Shown here one piece after another: positions 19,204 through 27,846 of a DNA stretch of 64,000 nt (positions are counted from its first letter, which is position 1; each line of letters begins with the position of its first letter). The notes under the pieces are model-generated. The model was not told where the DNA came from. It did no database searches and saw nothing but the letters and a program-made list of their open reading frames with translations. The stretch comes from Hyphomonas sp. (GTDB lineage Bacteria; Pseudomonadota; Alphaproteobacteria; Caulobacterales; Hyphomonadaceae). Where the stretch lies: assembly GCA_016124495.1 (NCBI GenBank), contig WGNP01000003.1, positions 186,001 to 250,000 on the forward strand, in the 5' to 3' direction. Both the position numbers and the translations under genes were made by a program.

Positions 19204-20703
19204 CTAGTTCAGCCGGCCAATGCGGGTTGCGCGGCGTACTTCGCCTTCGGCCGCCGCGGCAGCCTCGGCGGCCGCCCGCTCTGCGACGCGCTCGGCGTCG
19301 GCGGCGTTCAGCGCCGTCACGACATCGGCCGTAAACCGGTCAATCTCGAACTGCGCGCCGCCGATGATGTCGAAGCCCTGGCGCACAACCACGGTATTCA
19401 GTGCCGGGATGATCACGATATACTGGCCCCGGTTGCCGGCGGCATAGAAAGTGCCCGCAGGTACGCCGGGCGACTTGTTCATCAGCCAGAACTGCGCGCC
19501 ATAGCCGTTACCTGCAGCCGGCTGCGCGGGGGCGGGCGTGCGGACGAATTCTACCCAGTCTTCCGGCAGGAGGCGCTCATTGCCCCACATGCCGTCCTGA
19601 AGATACAGCTGACCGATGCGCGCGAGATCGCGGCCGGTGGCCCAGACCTGGCTCGACGAAATAAAGTCACCATTCCAGTCGATCTCGAGCGTGGTGTGTA
19701 CCGCGCCAATCTTGTGCAGCAGTTTCTCGTACGGGAAGCGGTGGAAGAGGTTGTCATCCTTCATCGCCTCACGAAGCGCACGCATCGCGATCAGCGTATC
19801 GTTGTTGGCGTATTTGAAACGTGTGCCAGGCTTCACTTCCAGCGAATTCTTCCCCGCCATGTCGATGACCCGGGCACCCGCGAAATACAGCCTGTCCGTG
19901 CGCGAACCATTGTCGCCGCTGTCGAGGCCGCTGGCCATGTGCAGGAGGTTGCGCATCGTGATGGCGCGGCGCGGATCGGCGCCCTTGTTCCAGTCGGCGA
20001 TCACCGCCGGGTAGTCGATAGCGATCAGCCCCTGCCGCCGCGCGGCGCCGATCAGCGTGGCCGTCAACGACTTTGCGGCCGACCAGGTGCGCACCGGTGT
20101 CTCGTTGTCGATGCCCCGGTCATAGCGCTCGGCAACCACCTGCCCATCGCGAACGACGATGACGGATGCCGTTCGCGTGCCGCTGCCATAGGTTATCTCG
20201 TCAAACGCGGCCGATACCGGCGGATCGAGGCGTTCAGCCTCTTCGATCTTCAGCTCGATTCTGACGTTGGAGCCGATTGCGCTGCCCCGGTCCTGCGCCG
20301 GCGGCGCGGGCCATGAGGCAAAGCGCGGCAGGAAGCCGAGCGCCTCTTCGCCGGCGCCTGCCGGCAGCTGCGTGCAGCCGAAGCCGGGGCGATAGGCGGC
20401 CATCCGGGGCGGCACGTCCGGCGCGTAAGTCACCGAGACGAGCTGGCGCGCCTGGTCGACTTCCGCTTCGGGCAGCTGGTCATACTGGCGCTGGTAGTCC
20501 GGGTAGATGCCGGAGAGTTCGTTGCGCTCGATTTCCGGCAGGGTCTGCCCCGCCACGAACAGGCCTGAGCAGATGAAGGTGGCTTTCCAGCCGGCGGCCA
20601 GCGAGGCCTCCATCACGTCAGTCGTGCCGCCCTCCTGGGCTGCGGACATCAGGGCAGGCACGGCTAAAAAAAGGGCAGCGGCGGCCACACGAAGGGTACG
20701 CAT
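19204..20703 (-). CDS. Exported serine hydrolase, class C beta-lactamase fold
   Basis: 499 residues with a signal peptide (MRTLRVAAAALFLAVPALMSAA). The beta-lactamase-fold domain starts near residue 160: VIVVRDGQVVAERYDRG, the nucleophile tetrad S-x-x-K in TWSAAKSLTATLIG (about 207-220), and Y-A-N in FKYANNDTLIAMRA as the second-box equivalent. The C-terminal AERAAAEAAAAAEGEVRR is an Ala-rich helix. Such proteins are usually esterases or peptidases rather than antibiotic-resistance enzymes. A second member occurs at 36282-37433. It is divergent from the trypsin-like lipoprotein gene across 156 nt. Confidence 0.88.
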   Translation of the reverse strand: MRTLRVAAAALFLAVPALMSAAQEGGTTDVMEASLAAGWKATFICSGLFVAGQTLPEIERNELSGIYPDYQRQYDQLPEAEVDQARQLVSVTYAPDVPPRMAAYRPGFGCTQLPAGAGEEALGFLPRFASWPAPPAQDRGSAIGSNVRIELKIEEAERLDPPVSAAFDEITYGSGTRTASVIVVRDGQVVAERYDRGIDNETPVRTWSAAKSLTATLIGAARRQGLIAIDYPAVIADWNKGADPRRAITMRNLLHMASGLDSGDNGSRTDRLYFAGARVIDMAGKNSLEVKPGTRFKYANNDTLIAMRALREAMKDDNLFHRFPYEKLLHKIGAVHTTLEIDWNGDFISSSQVWATGRDLARIGQLYLQDGMWGNERLLPEDWVEFVRTPAPAQPAAGNGYGAQFWLMNKSPGVPAGTFYAAGNRGQYIVIIPALNTVVVRQGFDIIGGAQFEIDRFTADVVTALNAADAERVAERAAAEAAAAAEGEVRRATRIGRLN

Positions 20704-20859
20704 CGGGTCAGGTCTCCGGAGTCTCGTCTACAGTCTAGGCCCGGCTCCCGCACGGACAAGCCCGCCGCCACAGTTTCCGGCAGCGCAGCGCGCTTCAACT
20801 TGACCCCGTGCCAGCGGGCGGCGTTAATGCAGCCGACTTTCAGAAGGGAAGCCCCGAAC

Positions 20860-22008
20860 ATGCAACGCGTCCATCTGCTGGCAGCCGCCGGTCTCGCCGC
20901 CCTGCTTGCCGCCTGCGACCAGGTCCGGCTGCCTGGGGTCGACAACGCCTCGCCCGAAACGCCCGCCGCCGAGGAGACGGACGTGATCGCGGCGGAGGCC
21001 GGCCCCGCTGCGCCGGAGACAGACACCGCGACAGCCACAGAAGGCGAAACCCCGACGGTCGACCGCGATGCCCCGGACCCTGAAACCGGGGACGCCGCCC
21101 TCGCCGATCCCGCCGGGATGACCGGTCTTGGCGCCGTATCGCTTCGGCCAACCCTCGCGCTCTATAACGCCTCCATCTGCGGCCAGCCGGTGGGCGCTGC
21201 GCCGACACCGACGGTCGCCGCCGTTGCAGGCGCGACTGAACTCGAAGAGCCGGTCGCCGGGGTAGAGGCGGTCAACGCCCTCGCCGCATCACTCGCCGCG
21301 TTTCCAGGCATCGTGAAGCTGGAACCGCGCCGCGCCGACGAGACCGGCCTGATCGCCAGCGGGCATTGCAGCGCCGTGCGCATCCGTGCCAGCTGGTTCG
21401 TCACCGCCGCGCACTGCGTCGACCAGCCCTATGACGAGATCCGACTGATCGGCGACGCGGCCAACCTGCGCAGCCCTGCCGCCCGCATCACGGCCGCCGA
21501 AACGGCCCTTTGCCATGGCGGTTATCTGGGTACGGACAATGGCTATTCGAACGACATCGCCCTGCTGCGCCTGTCTCCGGAGCAAGCCGCCCTGATCACC
21601 GCCGTGCCGGTCGCCCGCAGCGGCACAACCAGTCTGGCGCTCGCGCCCGCAAACTATCCCACCGGCGAGATGGCCGGATGGGGTCTCACAAGGTTCGGCG
21701 GGCAGCTCTCGAACGACCTCCTGAAAACAGCCTTGAAGATAACCGCTGTCGGCCCGGCCGCCATTACCGTCGCGAGCCAGGGTGGGGCAGGCCCCTGCAT
21801 CGGCGATTCCGGCGGCCCGCTCTACGTGACCGAACCGGACGGCGGCAAAACGCTGGTCGGCATATTGTCCGTGGTCGAACAGAACCACGCGACCGGCCAG
21901 TTCTGCGCCGGCGACTATAATGGCCGCTACACCAACCTGCAGGGGTATGCGGGCTGGATCGATTCCGTGATAACGTTATGTGAAGCCCAGCCGGACGCCT
22001 GCAAGTAG
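20860..22008 (+). CDS. Trypsin-like serine protease lipoprotein
   Basis: 382 residues from the ATG at 20860. The start gives a lipobox (HLLAAAGLAALLAAC), placing it as a lipid-anchored periplasmic or outer-membrane protein. Residues about 21-90 are a Pro/Glu/Thr-rich, disordered-looking stalk. The chymotrypsin-fold domain has a complete triad: His185 in VTAAHC, Asp232 in NDIALLRL and Ser317 in CIGDSGGPLY. Paired cysteines fit the usual disulfides. There is no PDZ domain, so it is not a DegP. The Shine-Dalgarno is AGAAGGGAAG. An in-frame codon at 20800 would bury the lipobox, so it was rejected as a start. Confidence 0.92.
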   Translation: MQRVHLLAAAGLAALLAACDQVRLPGVDNASPETPAAEETDVIAAEAGPAAPETDTATATEGETPTVDRDAPDPETGDAALADPAGMTGLGAVSLRPTLALYNASICGQPVGAAPTPTVAAVAGATELEEPVAGVEAVNALAASLAAFPGIVKLEPRRADETGLIASGHCSAVRIRASWFVTAAHCVDQPYDEIRLIGDAANLRSPAARITAAETALCHGGYLGTDNGYSNDIALLRLSPEQAALITAVPVARSGTTSLALAPANYPTGEMAGWGLTRFGGQLSNDLLKTALKITAVGPAAITVASQGGAGPCIGDSGGPLYVTEPDGGKTLVGILSVVEQNHATGQFCAGDYNGRYTNLQGYAGWIDSVITLCEAQPDACK

Positions 22009-22037
22009 GCCCAGCCGCCGCCTCTACGAGGACCGCC

Positions 22038-22796
22038 ATGACCCGCGCCCTGCCCTGGCTGATCCTCCTGCTCGGGATCCTGCAGCCGCTGTCGGGCGCG
22101 CTCGCTCCTGTGTTCGGGATTGGCACGCCGATCGGCGACGCCAGTGCCAACACGCAAGCGCCGGAACAGCCCCTGCCCGCCTTCTTCTCGATCTGGGGCC
22201 TCATTTTCCTCGCCTATGCCGGCTTCGGCCTGACGGGTATCCTGCGTCCCGCCGACTGGTTTCCGAAAGTGGGCTGGCCGATGTTTGCGGCGGGCCTCGG
22301 CAACATTGTCTGGATGGTGAGCGCCCAGCTGATAGTCTCCCAGCCGCTGGACTTCCTGTTGCTGGCGCCGATCTTCGGGGGCGCCTGGATCGCGTCCGCC
22401 CGCGTTCAGGCACTGCGTGCCTGCGACAACGGCCTCACGCTGAAAGCCGCCGACGCGGCCTGCGGCCTTCTGGCGGGCTGGATTTCGGTTGCGACCGCCA
22501 TCTCGATACCGTTGACTATACGAACGTTCACCGGCCTCGCCCCCACCGATTTTCCCTGGCCGATGTTCTGGACGACTTTCGCGACCGCCTGCCTCGCGTC
22601 CTGGCTGTTTTCGACGCAAATCAGCAGGAGCCTCTGGTTCTTTGCCGCGCTCGGATGGGGCCTGCTCGGGATTGTCCTCAACAACTGGCTGCGCACCGAA
22701 ATGCATCTTCTCGCGGGCATGGCCGCCCTCGGAACTGCAACAATCCTGCTGTTGCGGGTGACGAGACCGCCGAAGCGCTTTAAATCGCCGCCATGA
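22038..22796 (+). CDS. TspO/MBR-like multi-helix membrane protein
   Basis: 252 residues with about seven hydrophobic helices. The segment FFSIWGLIFLAYAGFGLTG (about 50-68), with IVWMVSAQLIV later, resembles the TspO/tryptophan-rich sensory protein repeat, though the protein is longer than classic five-helix TspO (about 160). The role is unknown; TspO relatives bind tetrapyrroles or sterols. The stop overlaps the next gene's start (ATGA at 22793-22796), so it is translationally coupled to the mechanosensitive channel. The ATG at 22038 follows the protease stop by 29 nt. Confidence 0.65.
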   Translation: MTRALPWLILLLGILQPLSGALAPVFGIGTPIGDASANTQAPEQPLPAFFSIWGLIFLAYAGFGLTGILRPADWFPKVGWPMFAAGLGNIVWMVSAQLIVSQPLDFLLLAPIFGGAWIASARVQALRACDNGLTLKAADAACGLLAGWISVATAISIPLTIRTFTGLAPTDFPWPMFWTTFATACLASWLFSTQISRSLWFFAALGWGLLGIVLNNWLRTEMHLLAGMAALGTATILLLRVTRPPKRFKSPP

Positions 22797-23932
22797 CCCG
22801 GCCCATTCTCCTCACCCCGTCCGATTTCCTGCTTGGCCTCGACACATCCGGCTGGCCCCTCTGGGCCGCCGCGATCTGGCCGGACACCGTGAAATGGGGA
22901 CTCGTCATCGCCTCGGTCGGCCTGATCTGGCTGGTCGCCTCGCTGGTCAAGTTCCTGATCCTGCTCACAGGCCGCCGCCTGACCCCGAAGGACCAGCCCT
23001 TCGAAGGCACGTCCTGGGATCTCGCCGCTTCAACCGGGCGCTTCTTCGGCTTCATTCTGTTGATGCCGCTGCCGCTCGGCCTTGCAGGCTATGACTGGCA
23101 CGGCCTCGTCGAGAAGCACGGCCCGGGTGCGTTTGCCGCGAGCGTCATTCTGGTCGCCGCCTTCGTCATCGCCAATACGTTGTCACGGTCGCTGCGCCGG
23201 TTCGGCGCCAAGGCGCACGCCCATTCCGGCGCCGACGATACGCTGATCGCCTTCTCAGCCTCGCTGATCAAGTACATCATCTTCGCCGTCGCGATTGTCT
23301 TTGCCCTGTCGCAGCTCGGCTTCCCCGCCGCCTCGCTCGCCGCGGTCCTCGGCGCCGCGGGTCTGGCGATCGGTCTCGCTCTGCAGGACACACTGAAATC
23401 CGTTGCCGCCGGCGTGATGCTCGCGATCTTCCGGCCGTTTCGCATCGGGGATTATGTCAGCGTCGCGGGGCTTGATGGTACGATCACCAACATCACGCCC
23501 TTCACGACCTCGCTGCGGCAGATCGACAACAAGATCGTCTCGATCACCAATGACAAGGTCTGGGGCGACCCACTCATCAATTTTACCGCCGAGCCGCAGC
23601 GCCGCCTCGATCTTTTCTTCGATATCGCCTACGAGACAGACCTTGATCACGCGCTGAAGGTGCTCCGGGAAACCGTCAACGCGCACGAACATGTCCTGCA
23701 GAAAGACACGACCTGGACGGGCGTCCACGAACTGGCGGACTGGAGCGTGAAGCTGCGCCTGCGCGCCTGGGTCGCGACATCGGATGTGGTGGATATCCGC
23801 GCAGACCTGCTCCGGATCGTGAAGCTCTCCTTTGACCGCGAAGGCATATCCATTCCTTATCCGCACCAGGTGCAGGTGAACTATGCGACCGGCCGGGACG
23901 CCGCGACGGCCAAGGAGACGGGAGCCCCGTGA
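22793..23932 (+). CDS. MscS-family mechanosensitive ion channel
   Basis: Inner-membrane tension-gated channel releasing solutes on osmotic downshock. It has 379 residues with four or more N-terminal helices. The pore-lining helix is the Gly/Ala-rich run QLGFPAASLAAVLGAAGLAIGLALQDTL (start about 180), followed by the MscS beta domain: FRPFRIGDYVSVAGLDGTITNITPFTTSLRQIDNKIVSITNDK. The C-terminal alpha/beta cage domain runs to about 365. It overlaps both neighbours by 4 nt (ATGA upstream, GTGA downstream), making a three-gene membrane operon. Confidence 0.93.
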   Translation: MTRPILLTPSDFLLGLDTSGWPLWAAAIWPDTVKWGLVIASVGLIWLVASLVKFLILLTGRRLTPKDQPFEGTSWDLAASTGRFFGFILLMPLPLGLAGYDWHGLVEKHGPGAFAASVILVAAFVIANTLSRSLRRFGAKAHAHSGADDTLIAFSASLIKYIIFAVAIVFALSQLGFPAASLAAVLGAAGLAIGLALQDTLKSVAAGVMLAIFRPFRIGDYVSVAGLDGTITNITPFTTSLRQIDNKIVSITNDKVWGDPLINFTAEPQRRLDLFFDIAYETDLDHALKVLRETVNAHEHVLQKDTTWTGVHELADWSVKLRLRAWVATSDVVDIRADLLRIVKLSFDREGISIPYPHQVQVNYATGRDAATAKETGAP

Positions 23933-24300
23933 CGACGCCGCCGAACCCGCCTGCGGAGATCGCCGCGCCCGCCGAAGCGTCCGCTCCTCCGCCGCCCACC
24001 GGCACGGCGCCGGCACCCCGGAAATCCTTCCTTGCACGCACATTCAGCCTGACCATCGGTCAGGCTTTCAGGCTGCTTGGCCTCAGCACGCTCACCGGCT
24101 TCTTCGTTCTTGCCTTCGACTTTGCACCCACTGGCACCACGTTCGATCTTGGCGGCGCGGTCACGGCCATCGTCCAGCGCGCCTTCACCGCCATCGGCTG
24201 GGCCTTCGACAGCTTCTGGAAACCGGCCCTGGCCGGCGCAGTGGTCGTCCTGCCGATCTGGGCCCTCTGGCGCCTCGTGCGCGCGCCGTTCCGGAAATGA
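23929..24300 (+). CDS. Small two-helix membrane protein, unknown function
   Basis: 123 residues, not recognised. A Pro/Ala-rich cytosolic N-terminus (about 1-35) is followed by two hydrophobic segments (about 49-65 and 100-117) and a basic end (RLVRAPFRK). It starts at GTG, overlapping the MscS stop (GTGA). Tight coupling suggests it works with the channel or membrane. It converges on the oxidoreductase gene with a 1-nt gap. Confidence 0.72.
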   Translation: MTTPPNPPAEIAAPAEASAPPPPTGTAPAPRKSFLARTFSLTIGQAFRLLGLSTLTGFFVLAFDFAPTGTTFDLGGAVTAIVQRAFTAIGWAFDSFWKPALAGAVVVLPIWALWRLVRAPFRK

Positions 24301-24301
24301 C

Positions 24302-25339
24302 CTAGACGACAGGCAGCGGCGGCGCGGTCAGCTTCAGCAGCTGCTTGCCGACATTCTTGCCTTCGAACAGGCGCCTAAGCGTCGCCGGGCAATTCTCAAA
24401 CCCGTGCTGCACATCTTCGACCGTCTTCAGCTTGCCCTCCGCCATCAGCTTACCCAGAGCCGCCACGCCTTCGCCCCAGCGCGGCGCATAGTCGAGCACG
24501 ATGAAACCCTCCATCCGCGCCCGCATCACGGTCAGCTGCATGTAGGGCCGGATGCCTTTCATATCGGCGAGGTCTTCGGCGTTGTAGGAAGAGATTCCCC
24601 CGCACAAGACAATCCGTGCCCGGAGCGCCAGGTTCATCAGCGCTGCCTCGAGGATCTCGCCGCCGACATTCTCGAACACCACGTTCACGCCCTTCGGCGC
24701 AAGCGCCTTTATGGCCGCGGCGACGTTTTCTGACTTGTAATCGATGCACCCATCCGCGCCCGCCACATCTTTCACCCAGGCGCACTTGTCCTTGCCGCCC
24801 GCTATGCCGATGACCTTGCAGCCGAGCGCCTTGGCAATCTGGACAACCACCGACCCGGTCGCCCCCGCCGCGCCTGACACCAGAACCGTGTCGCCCGCCT
24901 TCGGCTGGCCGACATCGGTCAGCCCGAACCATGCCGTGATGCCGGTGACGCCGAACACGCCGAGCGCATGTTCCGGCGAGACCCCGCCGCGCACGACCGT
25001 GACCGGTCCCGTCTCGGTCATGCCTTTCGTGACCACATATTCCTGCCAGCCGAAAGTGCCCTGCACCATCTGCCCCGGATTGAAGTCCGGATGGTTGGAC
25101 TTGATCACCTGCCCCACGGCGCCCGCCCGAACCGGCGCGCCGATCTTCACCGCCGGCAGGTAGGTGTCTGCCGCCAGCCAACCGCGCTGCGTCGGGTCGA
25201 AGGACAGGTCGGTCACACGCACCAGGAACTCGCCCTCGCCCGGCTCCGGCACCGGGCCGGAGACCAGCTCAAAGTCGCTATCCTTGATCATCCCCTGAGG
25301 ACGCTTGGCCAGCAGCCAGCGGCGATTGGTATCAGGCAT
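24302..25339 (-). CDS. NADP-dependent medium-chain reductase (leukotriene B4 dehydrogenase/CurA-like)
   Basis: 345 residues, zinc-free medium-chain dehydrogenase/reductase of the group that reduces enones with NADPH. Marks: RWLLAKRPQGMIKDSDFEL at the N-terminus, SFDPTQRGWLA (about 49-59), the Rossmann motif VLVSGAAGATGSVVVQIAKALGCKVIG (start about 150), GGKDKCAWV and FENVGGEILEAAL. The ATG at 25339 has a strong GGAGG just before it; a longer in-frame start at 25378 has none. It is probably cytosolic, detoxifying unsaturated carbonyls. Physiological substrate unknown. Confidence 0.9.
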   Translation of the reverse strand: MPDTNRRWLLAKRPQGMIKDSDFELVSGPVPEPGEGEFLVRVTDLSFDPTQRGWLAADTYLPAVKIGAPVRAGAVGQVIKSNHPDFNPGQMVQGTFGWQEYVVTKGMTETGPVTVVRGGVSPEHALGVFGVTGITAWFGLTDVGQPKAGDTVLVSGAAGATGSVVVQIAKALGCKVIGIAGGKDKCAWVKDVAGADGCIDYKSENVAAAIKALAPKGVNVVFENVGGEILEAALMNLALRARIVLCGGISSYNAEDLADMKGIRPYMQLTVMRARMEGFIVLDYAPRWGEGVAALGKLMAEGKLKTVEDVQHGFENCPATLRRLFEGKNVGKQLLKLTAPPLPVV

Positions 25340-25402
25340 TTTTTCCTCCCGGGGCTCTATCGCCCCACCATGCTCCAATCCCGGCTCATGGCAAGCCGGA
25401 CT

Positions 25403-25819
25403 CTAGGACGCCGGCTTCCAGATCTGCGTCTGGCAGACAGGGCCGATGCAACCTTTGACTTCCAGGCTGCCGTCCGTCAGCCGCTTCAGCCGCGAGTCGT
25501 AGGTTTTCAGTTCCATAGGATCGTGGATCTTGCCGCCGCGCCAGTCCTTGGCCTTCCTGGCAAAGCCCTGCAGCAGCTTGTAGCCGAGAATCTTTTCGCC
25601 CTTCGGATTCTTTACTTCCGCCGGCGTCATGCCCGAGGGCAGATCCTTTGCATTGATCCACACGATCTTCCCGCATGGCGAGCCGTCGCCGCAGTCGGCG
25701 ATCTGCACATGCGAGTCCCCGTCCGGCAGCTTGAACGTACCGAAGACGTCGAATGGATCAGCCGCTGCCGGGCCGGCAAACAGTGACGCAAGGGCAGCCG
25801 CAACAAGCATTCGTTTCAT
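25403..25819 (-). CDS. DUF2147 exported protein
   Basis: 138 residues with a signal peptide (MKRMLVAAALASLFAGPAAA, cleaved before DPFDV). The mature domain matches the DUF2147 pattern: an early FGTFKLPDGDSHVQIADCGDGSPCGKIVW with a cysteine pair, the central hallmark GEKILGYKLLQGF, then WRGGKIHDP and a terminal VKGCIGPVCQTQIW with a second cysteine pair. Members are small periplasmic beta-barrel-like proteins with no established activity. It is divergent from the SDR gene across 64 nt. The four cysteines suggest two disulfides. Confidence 0.85.
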   Translation of the reverse strand: MKRMLVAAALASLFAGPAAADPFDVFGTFKLPDGDSHVQIADCGDGSPCGKIVWINAKDLPSGMTPAEVKNPKGEKILGYKLLQGFARKAKDWRGGKIHDPMELKTYDSRLKRLTDGSLEVKGCIGPVCQTQIWKPAS

Positions 25820-25883
25820 GGGTGTCTCCGCTGAAAGTGGTATTATAGTCGGTCAAAATAGACTGACCCGCAGGGAGAGACAA

Positions 25884-26786
25884 ATGGATACCTCGAAACT
25901 CATGTTCAAAGATGGCCTGATGAAAGGCGAGCGTATCCTCGTCACGGGCGGCGGCACCGGGCTCGGCAAGGAAATGGCTGAAGGCTTCCTGAAGCTCGGC
26001 GCCGAGGTTCATATCTGCGGCCGGCGCGGCGGGGTCTGCGAGGAGACCGCGAGGGAGCTGATGGGCAAGCATGGCGGCCTCGTCGTCCCGCATGCCTGCG
26101 ATATCCGCGTGGCCGAAGCGATCAGCGACATGAACGACACGATCTGGGCCAAGCACGGTCCCCTGACCGGCCTCGTCAACAACGCCGCCGGCAACTTCAT
26201 CAGTCGCACCGAGGACCTCTCGATCCGCGGCTTCGACGCGATCTCCAATATCGTCTTCCGCGGCTCGTTCTATATGACGCAGGACATAGGCAAGCGCTGG
26301 ATCTCCGGCAAGACGCGCGGCAACGTCATCTCGATCCTCACCACCTGGGTCTGGAATGGCGGCCCGTTCGTCGTACCCTCGGCCATGTCGAAAGCCGCTG
26401 TCAACACGATGACGCAAAGCCTTGCCGTCGAGTGGGGCCGCTACGGCCTGCGCTTCAACGCCATTGCGCCCGGCCCCTTTCCGACCGAAGGCATGTCGAA
26501 ACGCCTCTCACCTGACGCGGACGGAGCCGAGCGCATGGAACGCGGCGTCGCCAACCCCATGGGCCGCGTCGGCGAGATGCACGAGCTCGTCAACCTTGCC
26601 GTCCTGCTGATGGCGCCCGGCGCCGAGTACATCAACGGCCAGACCATCGCCATCGACGGGGCGATGTACAACGCCTCCGGCGGCAACTTCGCCATGCTGA
26701 CCAGCTGGGGCGACGAACAGTGGGCCGCCGCGCGCTCGGCCATCGAGGCTACAAACGCGCAGGACAAGGCCAAGCGAACCGTATAA
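25884..26786 (+). CDS. SDR-family 2,4-dienoyl-CoA reductase-like oxidoreductase
   Basis: 300 residues, Rossmann-fold SDR. ILVTGGGTGLGKEMAEGF (about 18-35) binds NADP(H), and NNAAGNF is the structural motif near residue 100. Where classical SDRs have YxxxK, this protein has FVVPSAMSKAAVNTMTQSLAVEW: no Tyr, with a Ser in its place and the Lys kept. That is the arrangement of mitochondrial/peroxisomal-type 2,4-dienoyl-CoA reductases, as is the following RFNAIAPGPFPTEGM. It likely acts in beta-oxidation of unsaturated fatty acids. The start is the ATG at 25884 after AGGGAGAGA; a longer frame to 25629 runs through the neighbour's promoter. Confidence 0.87.
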   Translation: MDTSKLMFKDGLMKGERILVTGGGTGLGKEMAEGFLKLGAEVHICGRRGGVCEETARELMGKHGGLVVPHACDIRVAEAISDMNDTIWAKHGPLTGLVNNAAGNFISRTEDLSIRGFDAISNIVFRGSFYMTQDIGKRWISGKTRGNVISILTTWVWNGGPFVVPSAMSKAAVNTMTQSLAVEWGRYGLRFNAIAPGPFPTEGMSKRLSPDADGAERMERGVANPMGRVGEMHELVNLAVLLMAPGAEYINGQTIAIDGAMYNASGGNFAMLTSWGDEQWAAARSAIEATNAQDKAKRTV

Positions 26787-26844
26787 GCAGGGTGCCGCTG
26801 CGGCTTCGAACGGGAGGGCGCAGCGGGCTTGGCGGGGGTAGAGC

Positions 26845-27846
26845 ATGCAGGAACCGAACCGGGACATCTTTCCCACCCCGGCGATGCTCGAGCGCTTTCC
26901 CAACATCACGCCGCTGCTTAAGAACGAGGCCATCGAGGCGGCCTTCAACCGGCATGAGGCGCTGTCGGTTTCCGGCAAGCGCTGGTTCCACCGGCTTGGG
27001 CTTGTCTCGATGGTGTTGATCGGGGGAAGCGCGATCTACACGGTAGCCGAGGCGCTGCTGTTCAAGGGCGCCGGCAACCCGGTCGTCAGCATCGCCGCCG
27101 CGATTTGCGCCGCCATCGGCATAGCGGCGCAGATCTATACGCTCGCTGCAAAGGTGAAGAGCCAGTGGCTGGTCAACCGGTTTGCGTGCGAGCGCCTGCG
27201 GTCGATCAAGTTCCAGGCCTATAGCCTTGCCGCGACCGCCCGCGACGAAGCCGAACTTGCCCAGCGCACGCGGCAGCTCACCGCCACCGAACTCGCCAGG
27301 CTGGAAAGCGAGCTCAACATGGGCATCTCGATCTTCGAGGCCTTCGTGCCGGAAAAATGCGTTTCTGTGCCCGTCCCCTGCGCCGGGCCGGCGAACCCCA
27401 ACATCACCAGCGAGGCGATGACCGCCTTCCGTGAACTGCGCCTTCTGTATCAGGACCGCTACGCCGCCGCCGAACTCCACCGCCTGCGCGAGAACCGACG
27501 GGTGTTTCACTCTGCGGCTGACATTCTCTACTTCTCCGGAGCCTGCCTCGTGCTCCTCTCGCTGCTCGCGAAGGTCGTCCCCGGATTGCCGATCAGCGCC
27601 TGGGTCGACTTCCTCGCGATCTCGGCTTTTGTCCTGTCAATCTCGAAGACCGTGCTCGACAGCGCGACGCTGACGGAGCCGTCGACGGCGCGGTTTGTGC
27701 GCTACCGGGAAGAGATCGCTGCAGTCGAGCGCCGAATGGAACATGGCGCAACGCTGGACATCGTGGTGCCGCAGATGGAACGCATCGCACTGGGCGAGCT
27801 TGAGGAGTTTTGCGACGCCTCGAAATCGATCAACTACCGGCTCTGA
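26845..27846 (+). CDS. Four-helix membrane protein resembling a duplicated SLATT/DUF4231 domain
   Basis: 333 residues with two helix pairs: about 51-71 and 79-101, then about 224-243 and 251-272. After the first pair comes QWLVNRFACERLRSIKFQAYSL (start about 107), similar to the helix after the membrane hairpin in SLATT/DUF4231 proteins; the second pair is followed by FVRYREEIAAVERRME. This looks like two copies of one 2TM-plus-helix unit joined by a central cytosolic part (about 130-220). SLATT domains are predicted pore-forming effectors in nucleotide-signal defence systems, but no nucleotide cyclase or sensor gene is adjacent, so the defence role is only a possibility. It lies 58 nt after the SDR gene. 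Confidence 0.6.
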   Translation: MQEPNRDIFPTPAMLERFPNITPLLKNEAIEAAFNRHEALSVSGKRWFHRLGLVSMVLIGGSAIYTVAEALLFKGAGNPVVSIAAAICAAIGIAAQIYTLAAKVKSQWLVNRFACERLRSIKFQAYSLAATARDEAELAQRTRQLTATELARLESELNMGISIFEAFVPEKCVSVPVPCAGPANPNITSEAMTAFRELRLLYQDRYAAAELHRLRENRRVFHSAADILYFSGACLVLLSLLAKVVPGLPISAWVDFLAISAFVLSISKTVLDSATLTEPSTARFVRYREEIAAVERRMEHGATLDIVVPQMERIALGELEEFCDASKSINYRL

